Shown: positions 16,910 through 25,433, counted from the first letter of the stretch. The stretch is 35,533 nt of DNA from Oscillospiraceae bacterium (GCA_020024475.1 JAHHTS010000018.1:1-35533), one strand, 5' to 3'. The notes: generated from the letters alone by a model not told the origin. Made by a program: numbers and translations.

Positions 16910-16944
16910 ATTAAAACCTCTCAGTACAACTGAGAGGTTTTAAT
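16910..16944 (+). terminator. Terminator of permease 1
   Basis: A perfect 15-bp stem (16910-16924 with 16930-16944) encloses a 5-nt loop; the 3' arm supplies TTTT. The gap on to 17288 is AT-rich, with no gene and no clear promoter that I can defend. Confidence 0.85.
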
Positions 16945-17288
16945 TTGATAAAAAATACCAATATAGAAGAAAAAGAATGTTAAAAATATAACAATTAACA
17001 ATTCAAAATTAACAAATCAAAAATATAAAAATGAACAAAATATCCAAATAGAATAAAAGTCAATATAACATATAAAATTAAATATGTTAATATTGCATAA
17101 AATTTTTAATAAAAAATAATTTAATATGCTGTTTTTAATTAAAAAAAATAAAAATCTGTTGCTAAACTATGAACAAAATATTAAAATCGAAATTGTAAAC
17201 GACGTGATTATATGTTTTGGTACATTAATTGATCACATATCATTAGACTGATATTCGTTAATAATAATTTAAAAGGAGAAAATCTACT

Positions 17289-18665
17289 ATGGCTCAAACT
17301 CAAAAAAAACTAGAGCTGAAAGACGTTGACAAAACATTAGGCAGAATGGACCTTATGTCCATTGCTGTTGGACAGATAATTGGTGCTGGTGTTATGACAA
17401 TGTCAATTGCAGCTTTAAAAATGACAGGTCGTGCTGTTAATATCGCTTTTGTTGTAGCAGCAATATTTACAATTTTCGGTGCATTTCCAGCAATTTTTGC
17501 TTGTTCTGTACTTAGAATGCGTGGCGGTCTTTATACACAGGCTGTTGTATTCGTTGGAGAGAAATTTGCTGGTTTCTACACAGTAACACAGATTCTTGGT
17601 AAACTTTCAATGGCTATGTACGCTGTTGGTTTTACAGACTACCTTATTAACCTTGTTCCAACACTTCGCCCATACCACAAGTGGCTAACATTCGGTATTA
17701 TGACAGTGTTCTTTATTTTAAACTTCTTTGGCACAGCTTATATGGCTAAAGTGCAGGGATTTATGTTCTATCTTTTGATAGCAGCTCTGCTTATATTTAC
17801 ATTATTTGGTGTTCCAAAAGTTCATTGGTCTGAATATTTTGGTAACGAACTTTTTGGTCAGCCATTGTTTGGTAATGGTGTTGTTGGTCTACTTGAAGCT
17901 GCTTCATATTTGACGTTTGCAACAGGTGGTGCTACTGTTATTCTTTCATTCTCAGCTGATGCTAAAAATCCAGGTAAAGATATTCCATTCGTTATTATCG
18001 TTTCTACAATAATGGTAGCTACATTGTATGCATTTATGGCTTCATGTATTGGTGGTATTCTCCCACCTGATGTAGTTATTGAAGCAGGTACACTTGGCCC
18101 AATTGCAGAAACTATTCTTCCAAGACCTTTGTACTACTTCTTCATGGTGTGTGGTGCTATGATTGCTTTGGCTACAACACTTAACTCTTCTATCGCATCA
18201 GCTTTGAAACCTTTCGTTTCAGCTTGTGAAGATGGTTGGTTCCCAGGTTGGGTTGGTCAACTTCATCCGAAGACACAGGTTGCTTGGGTTCTTTTGCTTA
18301 TGTTTTATGCAGTTAATGTGCCAGCAGTTTTGTTTGGTCTTGATGTTGGTGCACTTGGTAAATGGGTTCTTGTTATTGGTAATGTTACAAACTTCTTCAT
18401 TTCACTTGGTGTTATTAGAATTCCTAAACTCTTCCCAGAGGCATGGAAAAAATCACCATTCCATGTTTCAGATGGCATTTTGAGACTGCTACTTGGTTGT
18501 ACAGCAATAACTATTTTGATGCAAGCTTACCTTAACCTTCGTGGTTTGGCTAAACCTATTATCATAATCAATGTTGTTACATTTATCTTTGCAGTTATTT
18601 ACACAGAGCTTAGATGGAAATCTGGTAAAGTTAATATTAGACCATCTTATGAAGTATTGTTGTAA
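17289..18665 (+). CDS. APC-family amino acid permease 2
   Basis: This encodes 458 residues with about 12 membrane spans, closely similar to permeases 1 and 3. GQIIGAGVM lies in span 1, and LTFATGGATVILSFSADAKNPGKDIPFV and ATTLNSSIASALKPF follow. It departs from the other two in several places: SADAKNPG instead of SAEAVNPQ, and ILPPDVVIEAGTLG instead of ILPADEVLAAGNLA. These differences fall in regions that could alter specificity or regulation. AAAGGAG precedes ATG 17289. It has its own terminator, so it can be controlled separately from its neighbours. Confidence 0.87.
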   Translation: MAQTQKKLELKDVDKTLGRMDLMSIAVGQIIGAGVMTMSIAALKMTGRAVNIAFVVAAIFTIFGAFPAIFACSVLRMRGGLYTQAVVFVGEKFAGFYTVTQILGKLSMAMYAVGFTDYLINLVPTLRPYHKWLTFGIMTVFFILNFFGTAYMAKVQGFMFYLLIAALLIFTLFGVPKVHWSEYFGNELFGQPLFGNGVVGLLEAASYLTFATGGATVILSFSADAKNPGKDIPFVIIVSTIMVATLYAFMASCIGGILPPDVVIEAGTLGPIAETILPRPLYYFFMVCGAMIALATTLNSSIASALKPFVSACEDGWFPGWVGQLHPKTQVAWVLLLMFYAVNVPAVLFGLDVGALGKWVLVIGNVTNFFISLGVIRIPKLFPEAWKKSPFHVSDGILRLLLGCTAITILMQAYLNLRGLAKPIIIINVVTFIFAVIYTELRWKSGKVNIRPSYEVLL

Positions 18666-18716
18666 GATTAAATTTTATTCAATATCATACTATATTGAAA
18701 CAAATATCAGTCGGAA

Positions 18717-18744
18717 AAGCGCATTCGTGAGGATGCGCTTTTTA
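18717..18744 (+). terminator. Terminator of permease 2
   Basis: AAGCGCAT pairs with ATGCGCTT around an 8-nt loop, followed by a T run. It lies about 50 bases after the stop. Confidence 0.85.
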
Positions 18745-19084
18745 CTTTTATTAAAAATAATAAAATCAAAATCATAAAATGATAAAAGTCATTTAATATT
18801 TGAAAAATGAAAACAGTATGATATTATTGTCGTTTGGATGCTAAAACAACAAAATATCATGCATAATCAAATATTCAAATATATGAATATTTATTACATA
18901 GATTGATATATATTTATTTGTCTATATTTACTATAAAAGTTAACAAATCAACAGAATTATATTTTATTTGTGAATAATATTGATTGAAATTATTGTATTA
19001 TTTAAGTCGTGAGTTTATAGATATAAAAAATTCGAAGTAATATAAAGTACAAAATAAATATTTTATCAAAAAAATAAATTGACA

Positions 19085-19172
19085 AAGTGCACAATAATTA
19101 TCAACTAAATAAGTGCAAAGTGATGTTTTTACATGTAAATTATTGACAATCTATGAATAAAAATAGTAAAAT
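19085..19172 (+). promoter_or_regulatory. Promoter region of permease 3 with AAGTGCA direct repeats
   Basis: A promoter candidate is TTGACA (19143-19148) with TAAAAT (19167-19172), 18 bases apart. Upstream, AAGTGCA occurs at 19085-19091 and again at 19111-19117, 26 bases apart, which places the copies on roughly similar helix faces. The rest of the 18745-19232 gap is AT-rich with no gene. Confidence 0.5.
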
Positions 19173-19232
19173 ATGTATTGTTAATTAAGCGAAATGGTGC
19201 TTTTACAATTTATTAAAATAAGGAGAAATATT

Positions 19233-20588
19233 ATGGCTTCATCTACAAAAGACCTTAATAAAGTTCTTACCCGTGGTAATTTGATGTCCATGGCTGTTGG
19301 TCAGATTATTGGTGCTGGCGTTATGGTTATGTCAATTTCAGCATTGGGGATGACTGGTCGTTCAGTTAACATCGCTTTCGTTGTTGCTGCTATATTTACA
19401 GTAGTTGGCTCTGTTCCAACAATTTTTTACACATCTGTTGTTCGTCTTCGTGGCGGATATTATTCACAGGCTGCTTTGTTCTGTGGTGAAAAATTCTCAG
19501 GTTTCTACATAGTAACTTATTTTATTTCTAACTGTTCACTTGCTATGTATGCAATAGGCTTTTCATCATACTTTATAAGCTTGTTCCCAGCATTTGCGGG
19601 CAAAGAAAAACTTGTTTCAATAATTCTTATTACTGGTTTCTTTATCCTTAACTATTTTGGTACAGATAAGATTGCTAAAGCTCAGGATATTATGTTCTAT
19701 GTTCTTGTAGCTGCACTTCTTATGTTTACAGCTTTCGGTCTTCCAAAAGTTCAGTGGGCTGGTTACTTTGGCAACGATTTGTTTGGTCAGCCATTGTTCT
19801 CAAATGGTATTTCTGGTCTTCTTACAGCTGCATCATTCCTAACATTTGCAACAGGCGGGGCTACATTGATGGTTAACTTCTCAGCCGAAGCTGTTAATCC
19901 ACAGAAAGATATTCCATTTGTTATTATCACATCTACACTTGGTGTTGCAGTTCTTTATGCATTGCTCGCTTCATGTATCGGTGGTATTCTTCCTGCTGAT
20001 GAAGTATTGGCAGCTGGTAACCTTGCTGTTATTGCTAAAGTTATTATGCCAACACCTTGCTACTATGCATTTATAATCGGTGGTGCTATGTTTGCTCTTG
20101 GCACAACATTGAACTCATCAATCGGTTGGGTAACAAAACCATTGCTCCAGGCTATTGAAGATGGTTGGCTTCCAGCATCTTGGGGTAAGCTTTCAAAATA
20201 CAAAACACCATATGTTCTTCAGGCTATCTTCTATGTAATTAACGTAGCAGCTATTCTTTTCGGTTTCGACGTATCACAGCTCGGTCAGTTGACACTTATC
20301 ATCAATAATGTAACAGGTATCGTTCTTGTTCTTGGTATTTTAAAACTACCTACAATGTTCCCAGAACAGTGGAAAAAATCACCATATTATGTATCAGATG
20401 CTTTGTTTAAATTCCTTATGATGCTTGGTGTAGCATTCCTTTGCTTACAGTTCTATATGAATGTAAAAGGTACAACATGGTCAGTTGTTGCTATTAATGC
20501 GGTAACACTTGTAATTGCTTTTGCTTATTCAACATATATGATAAAAGCAGGTAAAATCCATATGACAATTTCATATGACCTTGACTAA
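19233..20588 (+). CDS. APC-family amino acid permease 3
   Basis: This encodes 451 residues with about 12 membrane spans. It shares GQIIGAGVM, LTFATGGATLMVNFSAEAVNPQKDIPFV and TLNSSIG with the other two; in the central loop it is nearer to permease 1. I chose ATG 19233 after AAGGAG, since an alternative start 13 codons upstream has no ribosome binding site and would add a basic, non-conserved extension. The gene is rich in GGT, GCT and CTT codons. A terminator separates it from ridA, so ridA is a neighbour but not strictly in the same operon. Confidence 0.87.
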   Translation: MASSTKDLNKVLTRGNLMSMAVGQIIGAGVMVMSISALGMTGRSVNIAFVVAAIFTVVGSVPTIFYTSVVRLRGGYYSQAALFCGEKFSGFYIVTYFISNCSLAMYAIGFSSYFISLFPAFAGKEKLVSIILITGFFILNYFGTDKIAKAQDIMFYVLVAALLMFTAFGLPKVQWAGYFGNDLFGQPLFSNGISGLLTAASFLTFATGGATLMVNFSAEAVNPQKDIPFVIITSTLGVAVLYALLASCIGGILPADEVLAAGNLAVIAKVIMPTPCYYAFIIGGAMFALGTTLNSSIGWVTKPLLQAIEDGWLPASWGKLSKYKTPYVLQAIFYVINVAAILFGFDVSQLGQLTLIINNVTGIVLVLGILKLPTMFPEQWKKSPYYVSDALFKFLMMLGVAFLCLQFYMNVKGTTWSVVAINAVTLVIAFAYSTYMIKAGKIHMTISYDLD

Positions 20589-20602
20589 TATTTAGCATTA
20601 TC

Positions 20603-20630
20603 AAAGAGCTTCTTTTAAGAAGCTCTTTTT
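20603..20630 (+). terminator. Terminator of permease 3
   Basis: AAGAGCTTCTT pairs with AAGAAGCTCTT around a tiny loop, followed by a T run, 15 bases after the stop. Confidence 0.88.
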
Positions 20631-20649
20631 TAGTGATTCATATTATGTA

Positions 20650-20706
20650 TTGAAAAAAATACGCTATGATGTTATAATAATATAGTAAAAAGTATCTTAA
20701 GATACT
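20650..20706 (+). promoter_or_regulatory. ridA promoter and 16-bp palindrome
   Basis: TTGAAA (20650-20655) and TATAAT (20673-20678) are 17 bases apart. A perfect palindrome, AGTATCTTAAGATACT (20691-20706), starts about where transcription should start, a typical place for a repressor to bind. The ribosome binding site GAAAGGA follows. Confidence 0.65.
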
Positions 20707-20731
20707 AAAAAAACGAAAGGACAATATAAAA

Positions 20732-21112
20732 ATGAAAAAAGTAGTTTACAGTGATAAAGCTCCAGCAGCTATTGGCCCATATTCACAGGCTATCAAAACA
20801 GAAAAAACAATTTATGTTTCAGGTCAGCTTCCAGTTGATCCAGCAACAGGTAACTTCCCTTCAGAAGACATCAAAGATCAGGCAAAACAGTCTTTGACAA
20901 ATATCAAAAATATTCTTGAAAGTGAAGGCTACACAATGGCTGATGTTGTTAAAACAACAGTTTTGTTGGCTGATATTGCAGACTTCGCAGCAATGAACGA
21001 AGTTTATGCAACATTCTTTGAAGGTGCATTCCCAGCACGTTCTGCTTTCCAGGTTGCAGCAGTTCCAAAAGGAGCAAAATTGGAAATAGAAGCTATTGCA
21101 TACAAAGCATAA
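20732..21112 (+). CDS. ridA: RidA family reactive intermediate deaminase
   Basis: This encodes 126 residues of the YjgF/YER057c/UK114 family. RidA hydrolyses reactive enamine and imine compounds released by PLP enzymes such as serine/threonine dehydratase, protecting other PLP enzymes. The conserved IGPYSQA (14-20), YVSGQLPVDP (28-37), Arg103 in PARSAFQVAAVP and Glu120 are all present; Arg103 is the substrate-binding Arg. Length is exactly typical. It sits after three amino acid permeases with its own promoter, palindrome and terminator (21127-21155). Its codon choice resembles that of the permeases. Confidence 0.95.
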   Translation: MKKVVYSDKAPAAIGPYSQAIKTEKTIYVSGQLPVDPATGNFPSEDIKDQAKQSLTNIKNILESEGYTMADVVKTTVLLADIADFAAMNEVYATFFEGAFPARSAFQVAAVPKGAKLEIEAIAYKA

Positions 21113-21126
21113 TTAAAAATGTGATT

Positions 21127-21155
21127 AAAATGCCGTGAGTTTATCACGGCATTTT
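21127..21155 (+). terminator. Terminator of ridA
   Basis: AAAATGCCGTGA pairs perfectly with TCACGGCATTTT around a 5-nt loop. Confidence 0.9.
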
Positions 21156-21232
21156 CTTTTAGCTTAAATTGTTGACGATTATAATAATATATTCTATAAT
21201 TAAATAAATATAGTAATAAAAAAGAGGTGCAT

Positions 21233-22225
21233 ATGAAAGCAAGTATTGTTATACCTAATTATAATGGTGCCGGTTGGATAAAGCAAAGTATTGATACGTG
21301 TATAAACCAAGATTTTGAAGAAGAATATGAGATTATAATAGTAGAAAATGCAAGTCAAGACAACTCTTTAGAAATCATTCAAGAATGTGCAACGAGATTT
21401 AAAAACTTTAAAATAATAGTTAATAAACAGAATACTGGTTTTTCGTATGCCGTAAATCAAGGGATACAATGTAGCAATGCCGAGTATGTGGTGCTATTTA
21501 ATAACGATGCATTTGCTGAACCCAATTGGTTATCAGAACTTGTTAAAGTTGCTGATAGTGATAAAAGTATATTTTCAGTGGGCAGTCTTATGGTGCAACA
21601 CTATAATCGAGACTTAACAGATGATGCGGGCGATTATGTACCACTTTTTGGATGGACTTGCAAACGTGGTGACGGTCTTGCAAAAGAAAGATATCAGAGA
21701 CAGGAAAGAATTTTCTCAGCTTGTGGTGGAGCTGCATTATATAGAAAAAGTATTCTAAATGAAATAGGTCTTTTTGACGAAAATTTCTTTGCTTATGGTG
21801 AAGATGTTGATATAGGTTGGAGAGCAAATAGTCTTGGATATAAAAATATTTATAATCCAAAAGCAATTTGTTATCATATTTGTTCGGCAACAACCGGAGG
21901 CCGATATAATTCGTTTAAAGCGGTTAAATCTGGGCAAAATACAGCGCTTCTTCTTTATAAGAATATGCCTGTTTTAATGTTTTTATTTAATTTTCCTTTT
22001 ATATTAATTGGATTTATTCCAAAGTATTTAGCATTTAGACATAATGGATATGGTAAAGAACTTATTGATGGAACAAAAAATGCATTTAAGTTGCGTAAAA
22101 ATATTGATAAACCAAAGTTTAAGATTAAAAATTTACCGAACTATATATGGGTAGAATGGAAGATGTTTGTCAACATTTTTACATATATTGACTATAGGAT
22201 AAAAAGGTTTTTGAAGATAAAGTAG
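21233..22225 (+). CDS. Family 2 glycosyltransferase (rhamnosyltransferase-like)
   Basis: This encodes 330 residues. A GT-A fold begins at once (ASIVIPNYNGAGWI). NND at 90-92 is the metal/nucleotide-sugar motif, and GEDVDIGWR at 189-197 is the acceptor/catalytic region typical of cell-wall and capsule GT2 enzymes. A hydrophobic stretch at about 246-265 suggests membrane association through the C-terminal part. I chose ATG 21233, five bases after AGAGG, over a GTG two codons upstream that lies in the binding site. It is a single gene, not embedded in a polysaccharide cluster. Donor and acceptor are unknown. Confidence 0.88.
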   Translation: MKASIVIPNYNGAGWIKQSIDTCINQDFEEEYEIIIVENASQDNSLEIIQECATRFKNFKIIVNKQNTGFSYAVNQGIQCSNAEYVVLFNNDAFAEPNWLSELVKVADSDKSIFSVGSLMVQHYNRDLTDDAGDYVPLFGWTCKRGDGLAKERYQRQERIFSACGGAALYRKSILNEIGLFDENFFAYGEDVDIGWRANSLGYKNIYNPKAICYHICSATTGGRYNSFKAVKSGQNTALLLYKNMPVLMFLFNFPFILIGFIPKYLAFRHNGYGKELIDGTKNAFKLRKNIDKPKFKIKNLPNYIWVEWKMFVNIFTYIDYRIKRFLKIK

Positions 22226-22480
22226 AGCTCTGTTTTATGTTTAGAAAAGCTTAATTATATGTAATGTTTACAATTTTATGAACATAAATTAAAATGATTA
22301 CAGTTATCTAAATCATGTCAATATTATAGTATAATTGCTTGATTTTATGATAGAAATAATAAAATTTTATAGAGCTATAATGAAGATAGATATATTAAAA
22401 CAGAATGTTTAAGAAATTACTGAAAGTATTAAATTTTACAAATATAACTAATTGGTAATTTTTGTTTTTATATAGAAATA

Positions 22481-22508
22481 AAAAGGGACTTTTAAAAGTC
22501 CCTTTTTT
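22481..22508. terminator. Bidirectional terminator between the GT2 gene and lrp
   Basis: AAAAGGGACTTTT pairs with AAAAGTCCCTTTT, with T runs on each strand. The 255 bases between the GT2 stop and this hairpin are AT-rich, with no gene seen. Confidence 0.88.
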
Positions 22509-22520
22509 AATAAGTATTTA

Positions 22521-22949
22521 CTATAGAATAGGTTTTCTAGAAATAGGTGAGGAAAGAATAATCTGTGTAGATGTTTCTCCCATTTTTTGAAATTTCAAAA
22601 TAAGCTTTTCGAGATCTGCAATTTCAGCAGCATCAACTTTTACAAGATAGCTGTAAGCACCAGTAACATGGTGGCATTCTGTAACCATAGGTTCGTTATT
22701 AACGAGATTAAGAAGCTTATCTGTGTCGCCTGGCTGAATGGATATATTAATTATGGCATGAACAGATCTGCCAATAAGACGTGGATTTACGAGTGCTGTG
22801 TAACCTTCTATAACGCCTTCTTTTTCTAGTCTTTTGATTCTTTCACTTACTGCAGGAGCTGTAAGTGAAATTGTCTGTGTTATTTCTTTTACAGTCATAC
22901 GGCCGTTAACCTGCAAAAGCTCTAATATTTTCTTGTCGATTGCGTCCAT
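22521..22949 (-). CDS. Lrp/AsnC family transcriptional regulator
   Basis: This encodes 142 residues. An N-terminal winged helix-turn-helix is followed by the ligand-binding RAM domain. The DNA-binding part reads MTVKEITQTISLTAPAVSER, then IKRLEKEGVIEGYTALVNP; the RAM domain has the expected VTECHHVTGAYSYLVKV strand. Such proteins sense amino acids and control uptake and catabolism genes. I chose ATG 22949, since AAGGAG lies about seven bases upstream; the earlier TTG overlaps that site. It lies 1.4 kb from ridA and 1.9 kb from the permeases, on the opposite strand, making it a plausible regulator of that cluster. Confidence 0.93.
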   Translation of the reverse strand: MDAIDKKILELLQVNGRMTVKEITQTISLTAPAVSERIKRLEKEGVIEGYTALVNPRLIGRSVHAIINISIQPGDTDKLLNLVNNEPMVTECHHVTGAYSYLVKVDAAEIADLEKLILKFQKMGETSTQIILSSPISRKPIL

Positions 22950-23045
22950 TGTATTCTCCTTTTTCAATAAGAATAATTCATAGTATATAAAATACTAAAG
23001 AAAAAATATAAAATTCTTATTTTTATTAATCATAAAGTGATTATT

Positions 23046-23074
23046 ATTATATATTTTTCTATTGACTTTGTAAA
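23046..23074 (-). promoter_or_regulatory. Promoter of the Lrp/AsnC gene
   Basis: On the minus strand TTTACA (23069-23074) and TATAAT (23046-23051) are 17 bases apart, about 100 bases before the lrp start, leaving a leader long enough for self-regulation. Confidence 0.6.
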
Positions 23075-23118
23075 GTGAAAATGGAAATTTTGTGCAAAAC
23101 CACATTTTTTATGGCTTT

Positions 23119-24360
23119 TTAAACCTTATAGCTTGTAAAAATATATAAAAGTTTTTTATCTATTTTGCCTTGAATAAAAACACCTTCTACATCATATTCT
23201 TCACTATCCACACGACCGTTTTCTCTTATTATATTTATAAGGCCTGTCTGGCTGTAAGGTAATAGAATGTTTAGTTCTACCATTCGCTGTGAAAGCATAT
23301 CATCAATTCGCAACAAAAGTTCATCTAATCCGTATCCGCTTTTTGCACTTGTCATAACTGCATTTATTGGAGCGGGCATATCATGCTCCTTATCAAATTT
23401 GTTGTATACGGTGATTATATTTTCCATCTCACAACCAATTTCTGCTAAAACACTACGCGTGACTTCGAGTTGGGAGTCTCTATCTTCGCTAGCTATATCA
23501 CACACATTTAAAATTATGTCAGCATATTTGGCTTGTTCCAATGTCGATTTAAATGCTTCTACTAACTTGTGTGGAAGTCGACTTACAAATCCAACAGTAT
23601 CCACTATGATAACATTTTGTCCGCTTGGCAGTACAAGTTTTCTTGCGGTAGGATCAAGTGTTGCAAAAAGCATGTCTTTTTCAAAAATATCGCTTCCTGT
23701 TAGAGCGTTTAACAGGCTAGATTTTCCAACATTAGTATAACCAGTAAGAGCGATAATTGGAACATCATTTTTTTTGCGTTGAGTGTTAAGCATATCACGA
23801 CGTTTTTCTACCTGTGAAAGTTTTTGTTTGATTAAGTCAATACGCCCTTGAATATAGCGACGGTCGAGTTCAAGTTTTGTTTCACCACCACCACGACGAG
23901 CACCGCCACCGCCACCACCGCCACCACCTTGACGGGACATAGAAACACCAACGCCGCTAAGTCTTGGTAGTCTGTACTTTAGAAGAGCAAGTTCAGTCTG
24001 AAGTTTGCCTTCACTTGTTGTAGCACGACGCGAAAATATTTCGAGAATCAACATTGTACGGTCAATTACTTCTATTTCTAAATAGTCTGAAATATTTCTT
24101 ATTTGGCTTCCAGTAAGTTCACAGTCAAAAACACAAAGTTCTATTTCGTTTGATTGGGCAAGTTGTTTTGCCTCTTCCATTTTGCCTTCACCTAAATAAT
24201 ATTTATTTTCAGGATTTTCTTTTTTTTGCACAATGCTGAACATAACCTCAAGATCGGCAGCTTCGCATAGTGCGGTAAGTTCTTTTATAGAATTGTCGAT
24301 ATTATACTCTCCATAATCGACAGCAGCTAACATAGTTTTTGTAAGCATATTAAAACTCAC
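23119..24360 (-). CDS. hflX: GTPase HflX, ribosome-splitting factor
   Basis: This encodes 413 residues. HflX binds the 50S subunit and frees stalled ribosomes under stress. The N-terminal HflX domain contains YYLGEGKMEE, CELTGSQIRN and the ASEGKLQTELA-like TSEGKLQ segment. The linker SRQ plus nine consecutive Gly (145-153) replaces the usual shorter GGxG loop. The G domain has GYTNVGKS at 207-214 (G1), DTVGF at 254-258 (G3) and YNKFD (G4). I kept the GTG start at 24360, though ATG four codons in (24348) is also possible; neither has a strong ribosome binding site. No hfq is adjacent. Confidence 0.94.
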   Translation of the reverse strand: MSFNMLTKTMLAAVDYGEYNIDNSIKELTALCEAADLEVMFSIVQKKENPENKYYLGEGKMEEAKQLAQSNEIELCVFDCELTGSQIRNISDYLEIEVIDRTMLILEIFSRRATTSEGKLQTELALLKYRLPRLSGVGVSMSRQGGGGGGGGGARRGGGETKLELDRRYIQGRIDLIKQKLSQVEKRRDMLNTQRKKNDVPIIALTGYTNVGKSSLLNALTGSDIFEKDMLFATLDPTARKLVLPSGQNVIIVDTVGFVSRLPHKLVEAFKSTLEQAKYADIILNVCDIASEDRDSQLEVTRSVLAEIGCEMENIITVYNKFDKEHDMPAPINAVMTSAKSGYGLDELLLRIDDMLSQRMVELNILLPYSQTGLINIIRENGRVDSEEYDVEGVFIQGKIDKKLLYIFTSYKV

Positions 24361-24445
24361 TTTCTTTTAATCTAAAGTATCATTTCACTTTATTTTTTCA
24401 CATATATATGATAAAATATCAACAAGAATAAAGGAGATGATATGT

Positions 24446-25033
24446 ATGTTTTGTCCAAGATGCGGACGCGAGGTAAGAGATACAGCTAATTTTTGTGGGG
24501 GCTGTGGTCTTCCACGAGAGGAGATTATAAAAGCTAATAATAAGCCTATTACCGATAGTGATGTTCGGAATATAAATGACACTATTTCACAGTTGGAAGA
24601 TGATCTTACCGGAATCAATCCTGTTACAGATTATACCACACAAAATGTTGTAAATACAAATGATGAAAGTGAAAATTTTGTTCAAACTGAAATGAAATTT
24701 GAACAAAAAGATCAAGAATCTCAATATGCATATGATAATAAAAATCATGAGTATGATGATTCAAATAAAAATAATAATTATACTAATACAAATGATTTTG
24801 TAAAAGATAAATATACTGAAGAAACTTATGTTTCAACTACAGATTTTATATGGATGGCTATAATAAGTGGCATTCCTATTATTGGTATTTTTTATGTTAT
24901 TTATCTGGCATTTATACAGACCGGAAATAAAACTAAACGCTCATGGGCAAGATCGCTTATTATAATTACATTATTTATCATGCTCATGGCATTTGTTTTT
25001 GGAGTGGGAATTACACTTTCGCTCATAGCATAA
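24446..25033 (+). CDS. Zinc-ribbon membrane protein of unknown function
   Basis: This encodes 195 residues. The first 20 residues are a zinc-ribbon (Cys3, Cys6, Cys17, Cys20: CPRCG and CGGCG). A polar, low-complexity linker rich in Asn, Asp, Glu, Thr and Tyr (about 40-130) follows. Two hydrophobic segments close the protein, at about 136-155 and 170-193, separated by a basic loop. This zinc-ribbon plus transmembrane pattern is common in Clostridia but has no assigned role. I chose ATG 24446, nine bases after AAGGAG; an ATG at 24437 would abut that site. It is divergent from hflX and followed by a terminator. Confidence 0.72.
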   Translation: MFCPRCGREVRDTANFCGGCGLPREEIIKANNKPITDSDVRNINDTISQLEDDLTGINPVTDYTTQNVVNTNDESENFVQTEMKFEQKDQESQYAYDNKNHEYDDSNKNNNYTNTNDFVKDKYTEETYVSTTDFIWMAIISGIPIIGIFYVIYLAFIQTGNKTKRSWARSLIIITLFIMLMAFVFGVGITLSLIA

Positions 25034-25042
25034 AATAAAAAG

Positions 25043-25066
25043 CATCGCATTATAGCGATGTTTTTT
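25043..25066 (+). terminator. Terminator of the zinc-ribbon gene
   Basis: CATCGC pairs with GCGATG around a 6-nt loop, followed by six T. Confidence 0.82.
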
Positions 25067-25137
25067 ATTTTCTCTAATTATATATCTCTATTGACAAAGA
25101 AACATATAATATACATAATATATAATATGTTATAAAG

Positions 25138-25191
25138 AGTTAGCGTTGTTTAACTGCTGATTTTAATTATAATTGAAAAAGTCTAACCTAA
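25138..25191 (+). promoter_or_regulatory. feo leader with candidate metal-responsive sites
   Basis: Upstream of feoA, AGTTA..TAACT (25138-25155) is a short inverted repeat. CTAACCTAA (25183-25191) matches one half of the known DtxR/IdeR-type box and lies beside the ribosome binding site. A possible promoter has TTGACA near 25093. The match is by eye only. Confidence 0.45.
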
Positions 25192-25205
25192 AAGGAGAAT
25201 TTTAT

Positions 25206-25421
25206 ATGGCATTATATGAACTTTCAGTAGGTCAAAAAATGGTAGTTGATAAAATATATAGCGATGCTAAAACACAAAGATTTTTGAGAAATATAGGACT
25301 TATGCCAGGTGTTTCTGTGAGAATTGTAGCAAAAATAGGAAAAAATATTATTATCAGTGTTAAAAATACTAGACTTGCAATGGATAAAACATTAGCTGGT
25401 GAAATAACAGTAGTTGGTTGA
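25206..25421 (+). CDS. feoA: Ferrous iron transport protein A
   Basis: This encodes 71 residues, a single SH3-like FeoA domain; the conserved FLRNIGLMPGVSVRIV segment is at 26-41 and the protein ends in GEITVVG. FeoA is a small cytoplasmic helper of FeoB. I chose ATG 25206, eight bases after AAGGAG, in preference to an upstream start 11 codons earlier that would contain the candidate CTAACCTAA site. feoB follows after 42 bases, with an inverted repeat between them. Confidence 0.93.
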   Translation: MALYELSVGQKMVVDKIYSDAKTQRFLRNIGLMPGVSVRIVAKIGKNIIISVKNTRLAMDKTLAGEITVVG

Positions 25422-25433
25422 TTTTTATATATG

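Noticed and set aside
15481..20588. Permease cluster as a transferred island
   Set aside because: No integrase, transposase or tRNA boundary flanks it, and codon use resembles highly expressed host genes such as thrS.
23267..23740. 157-codon plus-strand open frame inside hflX
   Set aside because: It is antisense to the GTPase domain, without a ribosome binding site or motif.
23880..23940. CRISPR-like or tandem repeat from the GGT/GGC run
   Set aside because: It is the coding repeat for the HflX poly-glycine linker, with no repeat-spacer pattern.
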